Shown here: positions 43,558 through 54,240 of the stretch, piece by piece
Numbering within the stretch: position 1 is the first letter of the stretch
How the letters are laid out: every line of letters begins with the position of its first letter
Assembly (NCBI RefSeq): GCF_029960815.1
Contig: NZ_JASBRE010000008.1
Location: forward strand, 123,138 to 187,137
Direction: 5' to 3'
Source: Pseudomonas sp. AL03
GTDB taxonomy: Bacteria; Pseudomonadota; Gammaproteobacteria; Pseudomonadales; Pseudomonadaceae
Length of the DNA: 64,000 nucleotides
The notes under the pieces: generated by a model
Database searches by the model: none
Seen by the model: the letters and a program-made list of their open reading frames with translations, nothing else
What the model was told of the DNA's origin: nothing
Made by a program: the position numbers and the translations under genes

Positions 43558-44412
43558 TCACGCCCCAACCCGAGCCTGCAAACTCAAATGCGCCCTCTCC
43601 CCCGGCGCCAAACTCAGGCTGTCCGTCCCACCGCTCGCCGCCTCCACACACACAAACTCCGACATCTCATTCCAGCTCACCCCCAACAACGGCCGCGAGC
43701 CCGGATGCCAGACCACCGTGTCCGCATCGTCACCGGTATCGATGCACAACTCCCGCCGCCAGGCATGGTCCTTGAGCTGTAATTCGCCGTCATGCTGGAA
43801 CACTCGCTGGCAGCCACCCTCTACCCGCAACTCGCCTTCCTGATGACAAATCTGACGGTTCAACTGGTCGTAACCTTGCGCTCCATCGAGTCCAGACAGC
43901 GCTACCTCGCCGACGTCGCCAATACGCCAATACGCGTGCAACGCCTGACTCAATTGGCACGGCAGGCTGTCCTGATGCTCGGTACTCAGGCGTAGATCCA
44001 TGCGTTCACCCAAGTGCGCATGCAAGTCCACTTGCCAGTCGCACAACTGAAGTTGCCAGTGCAGGCGCACGCCATCGTCATCAGTGCTGCTGTCCAGAAG
44101 CTTCCAGTCGATCAGCCGTGCCCAACCATGGGAAGGCCAGGCGTTTTCGCTCGGATGACGGCCATACCACGGCCAGCACACCGGAACGCCGCCACGAATC
44201 GCACCGACCTGCGGCCACTTCGCCGCGCACCAGAGCCAGGGTTTCTGGCCCTTTGGCTGAAAGTGCAACAACTGCGCACCCTGCCGACTGAACACCGCGT
44301 GACACAGCGGATGGTCGATCACCAGCACGTCGCGCTTCTGATAGCGCTCCCACGCAAACACCGGACGTTCGCGCAAGGATTTGAAGAAGCGTTGTAGCGG
44401 ATGCTCATGCAT
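43558..44412 (-). CDS. D-hexose-6-phosphate mutarotase (YeaD-like aldose 1-epimerase)
   Basis: A 284-residue galactose-mutarotase-fold enzyme: 'VFSRQGAQLLHFQPKGQKPWLW', 'GGVPVCWPWYGRHP', 'HGWARLIDW' and 'VVWHPG'. It equilibrates alpha and beta anomers of glucose-6-phosphate, helping Glk product reach Zwf. AGGA precedes the ATG. It follows oprB on the same strand after a strong terminator, so it may be transcribed by read-through or its own promoter. Confidence 0.9.
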   Translation of the reverse strand: MHEHPLQRFFKSLRERPVFAWERYQKRDVLVIDHPLCHAVFSRQGAQLLHFQPKGQKPWLWCAAKWPQVGAIRGGVPVCWPWYGRHPSENAWPSHGWARLIDWKLLDSSTDDDGVRLHWQLQLCDWQVDLHAHLGERMDLRLSTEHQDSLPCQLSQALHAYWRIGDVGEVALSGLDGAQGYDQLNRQICHQEGELRVEGGCQRVFQHDGELQLKDHAWRRELCIDTGDDADTVVWHPGSRPLLGVSWNEMSEFVCVEAASGGTDSLSLAPGERAHLSLQARVGA

Positions 44413-44451
44413 GTGCCACGGTCCTGAAAATCACCCGGGGTGCGCCGCCCC

Positions 44452-44486
44452 AAAAAAAAGCGGACAGCCAAGGCTGTCCGCAAAAA
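44452..44486 (-). terminator. Intrinsic terminator after oprB
   Basis: GCGGACAGCC and GGCTGTCCGC pair perfectly around TT; on the minus strand eight T follow. It ends the gts-oprB transcript, 34 bases beyond the oprB stop. Confidence 0.92.
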
Positions 44487-44519
44487 TGCGCACATAGAGA
44501 GGAGCTTATCGCAACAGCG

Positions 44520-45866
44520 TTAGAACACCGACTGAATTTTCAGGCCGGCGACCAGCGCGTTGTCGACTTCATCCACACCGCCCGGGTGAGTGATGTATTG
44601 CAGGTTAGGACGCACAGTCAGCCAGTTGGTAACGTGGAAGCCGTAGTTGATCTCGTAGTTGTACTCGGTGGTACGCAGTGGCGAGAACAGCGGATCCTCG
44701 TAGTCGGTGACACCATTGGAGGCGTTGACCAACTCGGCGTTTTTCTTCACGTCATCGTTGACATGAATACGGGCGAAACCGATACCCATGTCATCTTTTG
44801 GACGTGCATCGAACGGGCCCTTGTACACAAACATCAGCGACTGATAGTTGTCGACAACATTGGTGTCCTTGTCGTGGAACGTGGCGTTGGCTGCAATGTT
44901 CAGACCACGGCTCTTGTCACCGTTGTGGTCGGTCAACTGTTGCTGCGCCACGAACCAGTAACCGGACTTGCTGCTGTGGCTGCGATAGGCGTTGCCGCTG
45001 GTTGCCGCATCATTGCCGTTGTCGTCTTTACGAACGTCATCGGCCTTGGCCGTACTTTTGTAGTAACCGACACGGTATTCGCCCGGCAGGTTGTTAGGGT
45101 TAGGCAACCAGACCAGTTCGACCGGCAAGACGGTGCCTTTGGTACCACTGCCGCTGAGCTTGAAGCCGTTACCGTGCTCCAGTTGCGACGGGTTCTGGTT
45201 GTACGCGCCGATCTGCGCGTAGAACTCAGGCGAGATGTTGTACTTCACGCGGACAGCGGCCTGGCTGACTGGCCAGTTGTACCAGATGTTGGTCGCCCAG
45301 TTACCCACTTGGGAGCCGCAGAATGCCAGGTTCTGGAACTCGCATGGGAAGGTGTTGAAGTCTTCGCCTTCGCCGAAGTAACCGGCTTTGACGTCCAGTT
45401 TTCCGTCGAGGAACTGGTGCTTGATCCACAACTGGGTCAGACGGACCATATGGCCACGGCCGTAGACTTCCTGGGAGGAACTCAAGGTGCCGGCACGCGG
45501 GTCGCCGACACGGTCATTGGAGATGTTCTGACCGTTACGGTTGGTGAACTGGATCTTGGCCTGGGTGTTATCCCAGCCCCACAATTTTTGCAGGTCCAGT
45601 GCCACGCCCAGGCCAAACTGGTCAGCGTAACGCGCCGTCTTGTCGTTGTTGTAGCCGCCGTGGAGGTTGGCGCCCACTTCACCGACATAGTCCATCTTGA
45701 TGTCGATACCCTGCTCGATCAGCCTGGTCCGCTCGCCGCCCCAATCACCGGTCATCCATTCGGAATCGGCGCTGAACGCGTCAGCTGCGTGCACACTACC
45801 GGCCAGCATCATTGCCGCAATGGCTGACAACTGGCAGATAAGCTGAGCGTTGTTGTTCTTCTTCAT
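44520..45866 (-). CDS. oprB: Carbohydrate-selective porin OprB
   Basis: A 448-residue outer-membrane porin with a signal peptide (residues 1-27, ending 'SVHAAD'), the family start 'WMTGDWGGERTRLIEQGIDIKMDYVGEVGANLHGG' (about 37-71) and a C-terminal Phe as in beta-barrel proteins. It admits glucose and other sugars to the periplasm. GAGGA lies before the ATG; AATAACAATAAAA just upstream and the AAGAAGAACAACAACG first codons are a double Hfq/Crc-like target. It is downstream of gtsABCD. Confidence 0.95.
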   Translation of the reverse strand: MKKNNNAQLICQLSAIAAMMLAGSVHAADAFSADSEWMTGDWGGERTRLIEQGIDIKMDYVGEVGANLHGGYNNDKTARYADQFGLGVALDLQKLWGWDNTQAKIQFTNRNGQNISNDRVGDPRAGTLSSSQEVYGRGHMVRLTQLWIKHQFLDGKLDVKAGYFGEGEDFNTFPCEFQNLAFCGSQVGNWATNIWYNWPVSQAAVRVKYNISPEFYAQIGAYNQNPSQLEHGNGFKLSGSGTKGTVLPVELVWLPNPNNLPGEYRVGYYKSTAKADDVRKDDNGNDAATSGNAYRSHSSKSGYWFVAQQQLTDHNGDKSRGLNIAANATFHDKDTNVVDNYQSLMFVYKGPFDARPKDDMGIGFARIHVNDDVKKNAELVNASNGVTDYEDPLFSPLRTTEYNYEINYGFHVTNWLTVRPNLQYITHPGGVDEVDNALVAGLKIQSVF

Positions 45867-45879
45867 CCCTACATCCTCG

Positions 45880-45892
45880 TTTTATTGTTATT
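45880..45892 (-). promoter_or_regulatory. A-rich CA motif (Hfq/Crc-type) before oprB
   Basis: Minus-strand AATAACAATAAAA precedes the oprB ribosome site; a second A-rich AAY tract covers codons 2-7 (45849-45865). Confidence 0.6.
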
Positions 45893-45925
45893 AACTGTTT
45901 TTATATAACGCGGTTTACATCCCCA

Positions 45926-45951
45926 GTGAGAGCGAGCTTGCTCGCTCCCAC
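45926..45951. repeat. Single REP unit between gtsD and oprB
   Basis: A GAGCGAG / CTCGCTC hairpin of the GTGGGAGCGAGCTTGCTCGC REP type, lying in the message between gtsD and oprB, where it could trim or protect the transcript and set their ratio. Confidence 0.8.
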
Positions 45952-45960
45952 ACTTGCTCT

Positions 45961-47121
<1,161 letters not shown>

Positions 47122-47124
47122 GTT

Positions 47125-47970
47125 CTACCCCTTGACCGCGCCGGACGTCAGCCCACGCAGGAAATACTTGCCAGCGAATATGTAGACCAGCAGTGTCGGC
47201 AGCCCGGCGATCATCGCGGCGGCCATATCTACGTTGTATTCCTTGGCCCCGGTGCTGGTGTTGACCAGGTTGTTCAGGGCCACGGTAATTGGCTGGGCAT
47301 CGCCACTGGCGAAGACCACGCCGAACAGGAAGTCATTCCAGATTTGCGTGAACTGCCAGATCAGGCAGACCATCACGATCGGGATCGACATCGGTAGCAG
47401 GATCTTCCAGAAAATCGTGAAGAAGCCTGCGCCATCAAGCCGTGCAGCCTTGACCAGCGCATCCGGAATGCTCACGTAGTAGTTGCGGAAGAACAGCGTG
47501 GTGAACGCCAGGCCGTAGACCACGTGCACCAGCACCAGACCGGTGGTGGTGTTCGCCAGGCCGATCTTGCCGAGGGTAAACGAGGCTGGCAGCAGCACGG
47601 TCTGGAACGGCAGGAAGCAGCCGAACAGCAGCAGGCCGAAGAACAGTTGCGAACCGCGGAAGCGCCACATCGACAGCACGTAGCCATTCATTGCACCGAT
47701 GAAGGTGGAGATCAGAACCGCCGGCACGGTGATTTTCACCGAGTTCCAGAAGTAGCTGCCCACGCTGTCCCAGGCCTTGATCCAGCCAATGCCGTCAATC
47801 ACTTGCGGCCAGCTCAGCAGGTTGCCGGTGCGGATGTCTTCCGGGGATTTGAAACTGGTCAGCAGCATCACCACCAACGGGATCAGGTAGATCGCGGCGG
47901 CCAGCAGCAAGGTGGCGTAGATGGCGATGCGGCTGAAGCTCAAGGCCGGTTTGCCAAGTTGATTACTCAT
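47125..47970 (-). CDS. gtsC: Glucose/mannose ABC transporter permease GtsC
   Basis: A 281-residue MalG-type permease with six spans and the EAA loop 'YYVSIPDALVKAARLDGAGFFTIFWKILLPMS'. ATG 47970 with GAGGA upstream overlaps the end of gtsB by eight bases; upstream in-frame codons are inside gtsB and are rejected. It forms the channel with GtsB. Confidence 0.95.
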   Translation of the reverse strand: MSNQLGKPALSFSRIAIYATLLLAAAIYLIPLVVMLLTSFKSPEDIRTGNLLSWPQVIDGIGWIKAWDSVGSYFWNSVKITVPAVLISTFIGAMNGYVLSMWRFRGSQLFFGLLLFGCFLPFQTVLLPASFTLGKIGLANTTTGLVLVHVVYGLAFTTLFFRNYYVSIPDALVKAARLDGAGFFTIFWKILLPMSIPIVMVCLIWQFTQIWNDFLFGVVFASGDAQPITVALNNLVNTSTGAKEYNVDMAAAMIAGLPTLLVYIFAGKYFLRGLTSGAVKG

Positions 47971-48871
47971 GGCGTTTTCCTCGCAATTCGGAGTACAGGT
48001 ACGGCACCAGAATCGCCAGGATCGCGCCAAGCATCATCATGGCGCTGGCCGAACCAATGCCCATCTGGCCACGGCTGAAGGTGAAGGAATACATGAACAT
48101 TGCCGGCAAGTCGGACGAGTAACCGGGACCGCCCGCCGTCATCGCCGCCACCAGATCGAAGCTCTTGATCGCGATGTGCGCAAGGATCATGAAGGCGCTG
48201 AAGAACACCGGGCGCAAGCTCGGCAGAACGATCTTCATATAGATGGTCGGCAGGCTCGCGCCGTCGACTTGCGCGGCACGGATGATCGATTGATCGACAC
48301 CACGCAGGCCCGCCAGGAACATCGCCATCACAAACCCGGAGGCTTGCCACACAGCGGCGATCACCAGGCAATACACCACGCGATCCTGATCCACCAGCCA
48401 GTCGAGACGGAAGCCTTCCCAGCCCCAGTCACGCAACATTTTGTCCAGGCCCAGACCCGGGTTGAGCAGCCATTTCCACGCAGTACCGGTGACAATCATC
48501 GACAGCGCCATCGGGTACAGGTAAACGGTGCGGATGAACCCTTCCTTGCGAATGCGCTGATCCAGCAGCACCGCCAGGAACACCCCCAGCACCAGGCTGA
48601 TGCCAATGAACATGCCGCCGAAGACCGCGAGGTTTTTGCTCGCGACCCACCAGCGGTCGTTGTCCATCAGGCGGATATACTGCTGCAGGCCGACCCATTT
48701 GTAGCTCGGCATGAAGCTGGAATTGGTAAAGGACAGAACGAATGTCCAGATGATGTAACCGTAAAAACCAACCAGGACGATCAGCATGCTTGGCGCCAAA
48801 ACCAGTTTGGGGAGCCAGCGCTGCAGTGCGTCGAACGGTGAGGCTTTGCTGAAAACCGCCACAGAGCTCAT
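47963..48871 (-). CDS. gtsB: Glucose/mannose ABC transporter permease GtsB
   Basis: A 302-residue MalF-type permease with about six spans and the EAA loop 'LRGVDQSIIRAAQVDGASLPTIYMKIVLPSL'. It pairs with GtsC in the inner membrane. It is separated from gtsA by 155 bases that contain a complete REPIN. Confidence 0.95.
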   Translation of the reverse strand: MSSVAVFSKASPFDALQRWLPKLVLAPSMLIVLVGFYGYIIWTFVLSFTNSSFMPSYKWVGLQQYIRLMDNDRWWVASKNLAVFGGMFIGISLVLGVFLAVLLDQRIRKEGFIRTVYLYPMALSMIVTGTAWKWLLNPGLGLDKMLRDWGWEGFRLDWLVDQDRVVYCLVIAAVWQASGFVMAMFLAGLRGVDQSIIRAAQVDGASLPTIYMKIVLPSLRPVFFSAFMILAHIAIKSFDLVAAMTAGGPGYSSDLPAMFMYSFTFSRGQMGIGSASAMMMLGAILAILVPYLYSELRGKRHE

Positions 48872-48917
48872 CGGGATAATCCAGTGGAGAGAAGAAAAGT
48901 CGGCACGGTGATCCCTT

Positions 48918-49005
48918 GTGGGAGCGAGCCTGCTCGCGAAGGCGGTGTCTCAGTCGACATCATTTCTGAATGTCAGACCGCTTTCGCGAGCAGGCTCGCT
49001 CCCAC
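48918..49005. repeat. REPIN (two inverted REP units) between gtsA and gtsB
   Basis: GTGGGAGCGAGCCTGCTCGC and its perfect inverted copy at 48983-49005 enclose a 42-base spacer that is itself roughly symmetrical (GCGGT ... ACCGC). It lies inside the gtsABCD message, where the hairpin can raise stability of the upstream gtsA mRNA. Confidence 0.9.
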
Positions 49006-49026
49006 AGGGTCAGGCGGCGTCTGGGA

Positions 49027-50334
49027 TTACTGGGCGGCTTTGACGGCCGATGCCAACTGGGCGCTGGCCTTGGCCGGGTCCGCATCCTTGTCGTTCATGA
49101 AGTTGGTCACCACATCGAAGATCGCGCCCTGTACGGCCAGGGAAGTGGCCATGTTGTGCGCCATGCTCGGTTGCAGGCCACCCGTCTTCTCGTCAGCCAG
49201 GAAATCCTTGGCCGCCGTTTGAGCGCAAGAATCGAAGCCCAGACCGCTCATATCGTTAAGCATGTCGGTACGCACCGGGATCGAGCCTTTGTTGATGCTG
49301 AAGATTTTCTGGAAGTCTTTACCCAGCGCGACCTTGGCCAGGTCTTGCTGAGCGGCGATGTCGCCTTTGCGATCCGCTTTCAACTTGAACACGGCCAGCG
49401 AATCGATGTTGTAGGTGAAGGCTTTTTCGGTGCCCGGGAACGGCACGCACTGGTAATCCGTGCCGGCTACTTTCTTGGCCGCGGTCCATTCGCTCTTGGC
49501 CCAGTCGCCCATCATCTGCATACCGGCCTTGCCGTTGATGACGTCGGCGGCGGCGATGTTCCAGTCACGACCGGCGCGGTTCGGGTCCATGTAGCCAGTG
49601 ATTTTTTTCAGCTCGGTGAACGACTTGGTCATCTCGGCACCCGAGAGGGTTTTCTGATCCAGGTCTACCAGGGCTTTTTTGTAACCGTCAGCGCCCATGA
49701 CCGAGAGCACCACGTCCTCAAACACGGTGCTGTCCTGCCAAGGCTGGCCACCGTGGGCAAGCGCGATGAAGCCTGCGGCTTTGAGCTTGTCGCCGGCGGC
49801 ATAGAATTCTTCGAGGGTGGTTGGGGCTTTTTCGATCCCGGCTTTCTTGAAGACTTCCGGGTTGATCCACAGCCAGTTGACGCGGTGAATGTTCACCGGC
49901 ACGGCGACGTAGTCACCTTCGTACTTCACGGTGTCGGAGACTTTCTTCGACAGCAGGCCATCCCAGCCTTCGGACTTGGCAACGTCTTTCAGGGTATCGG
50001 TGCTGAGCAGGCCAGTGCTGCCCCACTCCTGGATGTCTGGTCCTTTGATCTGTGCAACGCCCGGCGGGTTACCGGCGACGGCGCGGCTTTTGAGTACGGT
50101 CATGGCAGTGGAACCGCCACCACCGGCGACTGCGCCGTCCTTCCAGGTGAAGCCGTCTTTTTCGACTTGGGCCTTCAGAACATCGACCGCTGCCTTTTCA
50201 CCACCAGAGGTCCACCAGTGAACGACTTCCACCGAACCTTTGGAATCGGCGGCAAGCGCACTCAGCGGGAATGCAGACAGGGGAAGCAATGAAGCGAGAG
50301 AAATGACAGTGGCGAGGCGAGTGATCGCATTCAT
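49027..50334 (-). CDS. gtsA: Glucose/mannose-binding periplasmic protein GtsA
   Basis: A 435-residue family-1 extracellular solute-binding protein. Signal peptide 1-28 ('[12 protein letters not shown]'), then '[20 protein letters not shown]' as in sugar binders. It captures glucose in the periplasm and delivers it to GtsBC. AAAGG lies before the ATG and AACAACAAGAAA just upstream is a Hfq/Crc-like motif. It is first in gtsABCD. Confidence 0.95.
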   Translation of the reverse strand: MNAITRLATVISLASLLPLSAFPLSALAADSKGSVEVVHWWTSGGEKAAVDVLKAQVEKDGFTWKDGAVAGGGGSTAMTVLKSRAVAGNPPGVAQIKGPDIQEWGSTGLLSTDTLKDVAKSEGWDGLLSKKVSDTVKYEGDYVAVPVNIHRVNWLWINPEVFKKAGIEKAPTTLEEFYAAGDKLKAAGFIALAHGGQPWQDSTVFEDVVLSVMGADGYKKALVDLDQKTLSGAEMTKSFTELKKITGYMDPNRAGRDWNIAAADVINGKAGMQMMGDWAKSEWTAAKKVAGTDYQCVPFPGTEKAFTYNIDSLAVFKLKADRKGDIAAQQDLAKVALGKDFQKIFSINKGSIPVRTDMLNDMSGLGFDSCAQTAAKDFLADEKTGGLQPSMAHNMATSLAVQGAIFDVVTNFMNDKDADPAKASAQLASAVKAAQ

Positions 50335-50344
50335 CTGAAGTACC

Positions 50345-50356
50345 TTTCTTGTTGTT
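50345..50356 (-). promoter_or_regulatory. A-rich CA motif (Hfq/Crc-type) before gtsA
   Basis: Minus-strand AACAACAAGAAA adjoins the gtsA ribosome site. Confidence 0.6.
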
Positions 50357-50450
50357 ATGCATGCAAGTCTGGTGCTTGCGCTACATAGGATTCTAAACAG
50401 GAGTTGTCCCTTCGCAGGTAACGAAGGGACGTTCGAATGTCACCGTATGG

Positions 50451-51710
50451 TTACACAGGAGCGCTCTGGGATAACTGTGCCAGGGCAGTCGCCATGCTGG
50501 GTGCCAGAGGCAGTCGCGGGATCAATACGGCTTGCCAGGCGTGATAGAGATCAGGCTTACCGGCCCAGATATCGGCGCTCGGGCGGTTCTGCGGATCGAG
50601 TTCGTGGTGCCAGCTGCCGTTTTCACGGTCGATGAAATGGTTGTCGCAGAATTCCCAAAATAGTCGGTACCAGCTTTCGTATTGCGCATCGCCAGTGCGT
50701 TTAAGCAGTGCACTGGCGGCGGCGCTGGCTTCGCAATGGGTCCAGTGCAAACGATGGCGGACCACGGCGCGATTGTCCCAGTCGAGGGTGTAGACAATCC
50801 CAGGCGCACCGTCGACGTTCCAGCCGTGGCGGCAGTTGTGGTCGAAGAGTTTTTGCGCGTCAGTGGCCAGCCAACCTGGCGTGAGCATCCCTGCCTGCAC
50901 CCGCGCCGCTTCGAGGTGCAGCAACAGCCGCGCCCATTCGAAACCGTGGCCCGGCGTAGTGCCGTAAGGGCGAAAACCGTCGGCCGGGTTGTCGTGGTTG
51001 TAGTCGCGAAGCGGCTGCCAGTCGCGGTCGAAATGCTCGACCACCAGGTAATCGTTGGCGGCGGCGTGACCGTGGATCACCCGCTCGACGATGCGCTGGG
51101 CGCGGCACAGCCAGCGGTTGTCGTCAGTGACATCCGCCAGCGCAAGGAAGGCTTCGGTGGCGTGCATGTTGCTGTTGGCGCCGCGATAGCGTTCCTCTTC
51201 ACTCCAGTCGCGGTTGAAGGATTCGCGCATCGCGCCCTCCTCCTCGCTCCAGAAATGCGTGTCGATGACGTTGATCGCGTCATCGAGCAAAGCTTGCGCG
51301 CCGGGACGCTGGGCGACTACAGCGGAACTGGCGGCCAAGGCCACGAAGGCATGCAGGTAAGCAGCTTTGCAGGTGTTGCCGTCGCGATGATGTGCGGCGG
51401 CGAACCAGCCACCGTGCTCGGCATCGCGCAATGGGCCGCTGAGGGCTTTGACGCCGTGATCCACCCGCTCGGCAAAACCCGGCAAGCCCTGAATATGGGC
51501 CATGGCAAAGCTGTGGGTCATGCGGGCGGTGTTCATGGTTTCGGCTTGAGCGTTGGCCGGGAGGTGGCCCTTTTCATCGAGATTGCCGAAGCCTTCGGGA
51601 AGCGTTGAAGCCTTGGCAAACGCCAGCAGGCGCAGACCTTCGGCGGCGAGCCATTGTTGATGGGCAGGTGCGTTCAGCCAACTGCTGAAAGCAGGTAGGA
51701 AGGTGTCCAT
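50451..51710 (-). CDS. AGE family epimerase/isomerase (mannose isomerase-like)
   Basis: A 419-residue (alpha/alpha)6-barrel protein of the N-acylglucosamine 2-epimerase family. Landmarks: 'RMTHSFAMAHIQG', 'HAFVALAASSAVVA', 'RGANSNMHATEAFLALAD', 'GHGFEWARLLLHLE' and 'ENGSWHHELD', the His-rich motifs of mannose/cellobiose epimerases and YihS-type isomerases. It probably interconverts mannose and fructose or epimerises a hexose before phosphorylation. It lies upstream of gtsA on the same strand with its own A-rich leader AACAACAAAAAA. Confidence 0.88.
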   Translation of the reverse strand: MDTFLPAFSSWLNAPAHQQWLAAEGLRLLAFAKASTLPEGFGNLDEKGHLPANAQAETMNTARMTHSFAMAHIQGLPGFAERVDHGVKALSGPLRDAEHGGWFAAAHHRDGNTCKAAYLHAFVALAASSAVVAQRPGAQALLDDAINVIDTHFWSEEEGAMRESFNRDWSEEERYRGANSNMHATEAFLALADVTDDNRWLCRAQRIVERVIHGHAAANDYLVVEHFDRDWQPLRDYNHDNPADGFRPYGTTPGHGFEWARLLLHLEAARVQAGMLTPGWLATDAQKLFDHNCRHGWNVDGAPGIVYTLDWDNRAVVRHRLHWTHCEASAAASALLKRTGDAQYESWYRLFWEFCDNHFIDRENGSWHHELDPQNRPSADIWAGKPDLYHAWQAVLIPRLPLAPSMATALAQLSQSAPV

Positions 51711-51718
51711 GGGGTACC

Positions 51719-51730
51719 TTTTTTGTTGTT
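51719..51730 (-). promoter_or_regulatory. A-rich CA motif (Hfq/Crc-type) before the AGE-family gene
   Basis: Minus-strand AACAACAAAAAA runs into the AGG ribosome site eight bases before the ATG. Confidence 0.6.
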
Positions 51731-51866
51731 ATGACTGGGGGGCAGTCTAAACAACGGTCGGGGGTGGGCTTGTAACGAAGGGCGCGAGTTATGTCACCGG
51801 GTTGTGACATTTGACTGGAGAAATGTGTTGAAAGGTCTGACGCCGAAGAACGATAACGCGGTATCG

Positions 51867-53336
51867 CTAATCCACACTGCGCGGCAACTGCAACGTCACC
51901 CGCAACCCACCTTCACGCAAATTCTGCAGGCTGACCTCACCCCCATGGCTATGCGCAATATTTCGCGCAATCCCCAACCCCAACCCATAACCCTGCTGCT
52001 GCCCAGCCAGGCGAAAGTGCGGTTCGAACACCTGCTCCATCCGTTGCTCAGGCACCCCTGGCCCCTCATCGTCCACATGCAGGATGAACGCACTCTGGTC
52101 GTCATCAATGTGCAAATGCGCTTTCTGCCCATACTTCAAGGCATTGTCGATCAGGTTGCCGATGCAACGCTTGAGCGCCAAAGGTTTACCGGGATACGCC
52201 GCCAGCGCACGCCCTTGTTGAGTGACGCGACCATTGCCGTTGGGCGCCAGGTACGGCTCCACCAGACAATCAAGCACGTGGTTGAGGTCCACCGGTTCGA
52301 TGTTTTCGTGGATGTCAGTGTCTTTCACGCATTGCAGCGCGCCTTTGACCAGCAGCTCCAGCTCATCCAGATCACGGCCGAACTTGGCTTGCAGTTTTTC
52401 GTCTTCGAGCAATTCAACCCGCAGCCGCAACCGGGTAATCGGCGTGCGCAAGTCATGGGAAATCGCGCTGAACAACTGGCTGCGCTCGGTCAGGTAGCGG
52501 CTGATGCGCTCGCGCATCGCATTGAAGGCGCGGCCCACTTCGACCACTTCGCTGCCGCCTCCCTCCGCCACTGGCTCGACTTCCGCGCCGAGTGACATGT
52601 CCCGTGCTGCCCGCGCCAAACGCTTGAGCGGCCCGCTCTGCCAGTGCACCAGCAGGCCAATGAACAACAGCAAGAAACCGCTGGTGAGCACGATGAACCA
52701 GACTTGCTGCGCCGGCAGGCCTTGCTCTTCAAGACTGGTGTAGGGCTCGGGCAACAGTGAGGCGATGTACAGCCACTCGCCCGGTGCCATTTGGATTTGG
52801 GTGACCAATACCGGCGGATTCACCGGTTCCAGGGTCAGCGCGTAATGGGCCCAGGAGCGAGGTAATTCATCGAGTTTCAGGCCGCCGTTGAAGATCCGCA
52901 GGTCTTCGGGGCTGACGAACGTCACCGAGATATCCGTGTCCTGGCCCAGCGACTGGCGCAGCACTTCGTCCACCGCTTTGAGTACTGCTTCTTTGCGCGG
53001 GGTGATCGGCAGCACTTCCATGCCCAAGGGTTTGTCATTGAGCGTCACCACGAAACGGGTGCCGCCCATGCTGCGCAACTGGTCGAGCACCAATGGCCGA
53101 AACGCTACCGGCAGAGAACGGAAGTAACTGACGCTGGCCGTCATCGAATGGGCGAGGCTACGGGCGCTGGTGACCAGGCCTTCAAGCTGGGTGGCGCGCA
53201 GTTGCGAGACCCAGATCACGCTCGACAACGTCTGGGCGAACAACACCGCCAACAGCGTCAGCAACAGCATCCGCCCAAGCAGCGAGCGCGGCATGGGGAT
53301 TCGTGCGGCGACTTTGCGGAAAAACTTAGTGGCCAT
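51867..53336 (-). CDS. gtrS: Two-component sensor kinase GtrS/GltS for glucose transport
   Basis: A 489-residue sensor kinase: span at about 22-45, a periplasmic sensor (about 46-195), second span ('VWFIVLTSGFLLLFIGLLVHW', near 200), HAMP, HisKA with His294 ('AISHDLRTPITRLR') and HATPase ('NLIDNALKYGQ', 'GPGVPEQRM', 'GLGLGIARNIA'). In Pseudomonas GtrS senses 2-ketogluconate/6-phosphogluconate and phosphorylates GltR. Its ATG overlaps the gltR stop by 11 bases. Confidence 0.92.
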   Translation of the reverse strand: MATKFFRKVAARIPMPRSLLGRMLLLTLLAVLFAQTLSSVIWVSQLRATQLEGLVTSARSLAHSMTASVSYFRSLPVAFRPLVLDQLRSMGGTRFVVTLNDKPLGMEVLPITPRKEAVLKAVDEVLRQSLGQDTDISVTFVSPEDLRIFNGGLKLDELPRSWAHYALTLEPVNPPVLVTQIQMAPGEWLYIASLLPEPYTSLEEQGLPAQQVWFIVLTSGFLLLFIGLLVHWQSGPLKRLARAARDMSLGAEVEPVAEGGGSEVVEVGRAFNAMRERISRYLTERSQLFSAISHDLRTPITRLRLRVELLEDEKLQAKFGRDLDELELLVKGALQCVKDTDIHENIEPVDLNHVLDCLVEPYLAPNGNGRVTQQGRALAAYPGKPLALKRCIGNLIDNALKYGQKAHLHIDDDQSAFILHVDDEGPGVPEQRMEQVFEPHFRLAGQQQGYGLGLGIARNIAHSHGGEVSLQNLREGGLRVTLQLPRSVD

Positions 53337-54057
53337 TGCTGGCAACCACATTGGCGGCCAGTTGGTAGCCGCTGCCGCGCACGGTACGGATGAGCCGCGG
53401 CGGTTTTTCGGTGTCGCGCAGGCGCTGGCGCAGACGGCTGACCGCCATGTCGACGATGCGATCCAGCGGCATCAAATCGCGGCCACGGGTGGCGTTGCCG
53501 ATGGTGTCGCGGTCAAGGATTTCCTGGGGGTGATCAAGGAACAGTTTCAGCAGCGCGAAATCGGCGCCGGAGAGAATTACTTCTTCGCCGTCGATGTGGA
53601 ACAGTCGGTGACTGACCATGTCCAGGCGCCAGTCATCGAAGGCCAATACTTCACTGCCGGAACGCTCCTGCCCGAACTGCGCGCGACGCAACAAGGCTTT
53701 GATGCGCGCCTGCAATTCACGCGGGCTGAAGGGTTTACCAAGGTAGTCGTCCGCCCCCAATTCCAGACCGATGACGCGGTCGGCCTCGTCGGAACTGGCG
53801 GTGAGCATGATGATCGGCACCTGCGCCTGACGCGGGTGCTGACGGATCCAGCGGCAGAGGCTGAAGCCGTCTTCGTCCGGGAGCATCACATCGAGGATCA
53901 CCAGATCGCTCGGTGCCTCGTTCAGCGCCTGACGAAAGCCTGCACCGTCGGGCGTGGTGCGAACCTGGAAACCGGCGCGGGTCAGGTAGGTGTCCAGCAA
54001 CTCGCGTATCTCTTGATCGTCATCGACCAACAAAATCGACTTGTTGACTGAGCTCAC
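53326..54057 (-). CDS. gltR: Response regulator GltR for glucose transport
   Basis: A 243-residue OmpR-type regulator starting at GTG 54057 with AAGGA upstream. Receiver with D12/D13, phospho-acceptor D56 ('VILDVMLPDEDG') and 'ADDYLGKPFSPRELQ'; winged helix ending 'IRTVRGSGYQLAANV'. It controls oprB/gts and linked glucose genes with GtrS. Confidence 0.93.
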   Translation of the reverse strand: MSSVNKSILLVDDDQEIRELLDTYLTRAGFQVRTTPDGAGFRQALNEAPSDLVILDVMLPDEDGFSLCRWIRQHPRQAQVPIIMLTASSDEADRVIGLELGADDYLGKPFSPRELQARIKALLRRAQFGQERSGSEVLAFDDWRLDMVSHRLFHIDGEEVILSGADFALLKLFLDHPQEILDRDTIGNATRGRDLMPLDRIVDMAVSRLRQRLRDTEKPPRLIRTVRGSGYQLAANVVASNGH

Positions 54058-54134
54058 GGGGCGGCGTCCTTGTTGTGTGAATTGGGCGGATTATGCCTGA
54101 TCGATCATGGTTCTATGTTGTTTGTACTGGCCTC

Positions 54135-54225
54135 TTCGCGGGCAAGCCTCGCTCCTACAGGTAGAGGGTTGGTCGCCATTTTTGTGAACGACTCCAATTC
54201 TGTAGGAGCGAGGCTTGCCCGCGAA
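54135..54225. repeat. REPIN between glk and gltR
   Basis: TTCGCGGGCAAGCCTCGCTCC (first 20 bases of the arm considered) at 54135 and its inverted copy ending 54225 flank a 39-base spacer. The arms are the GTAGGAGCGAGGCTTGCCCGC variant, different from the gtsA-gtsB REPIN. It separates glk from gltR on the same strand. Confidence 0.88.
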
Positions 54226-54240
54226 TGAGGCGACTCGGTC

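Noticed and set aside
53326..54057. Assigning the gltR-gtrS pair to PhoP/PhoQ or another OmpR system
   Set aside because: The position between glk and gts genes is decisive for the glucose system.
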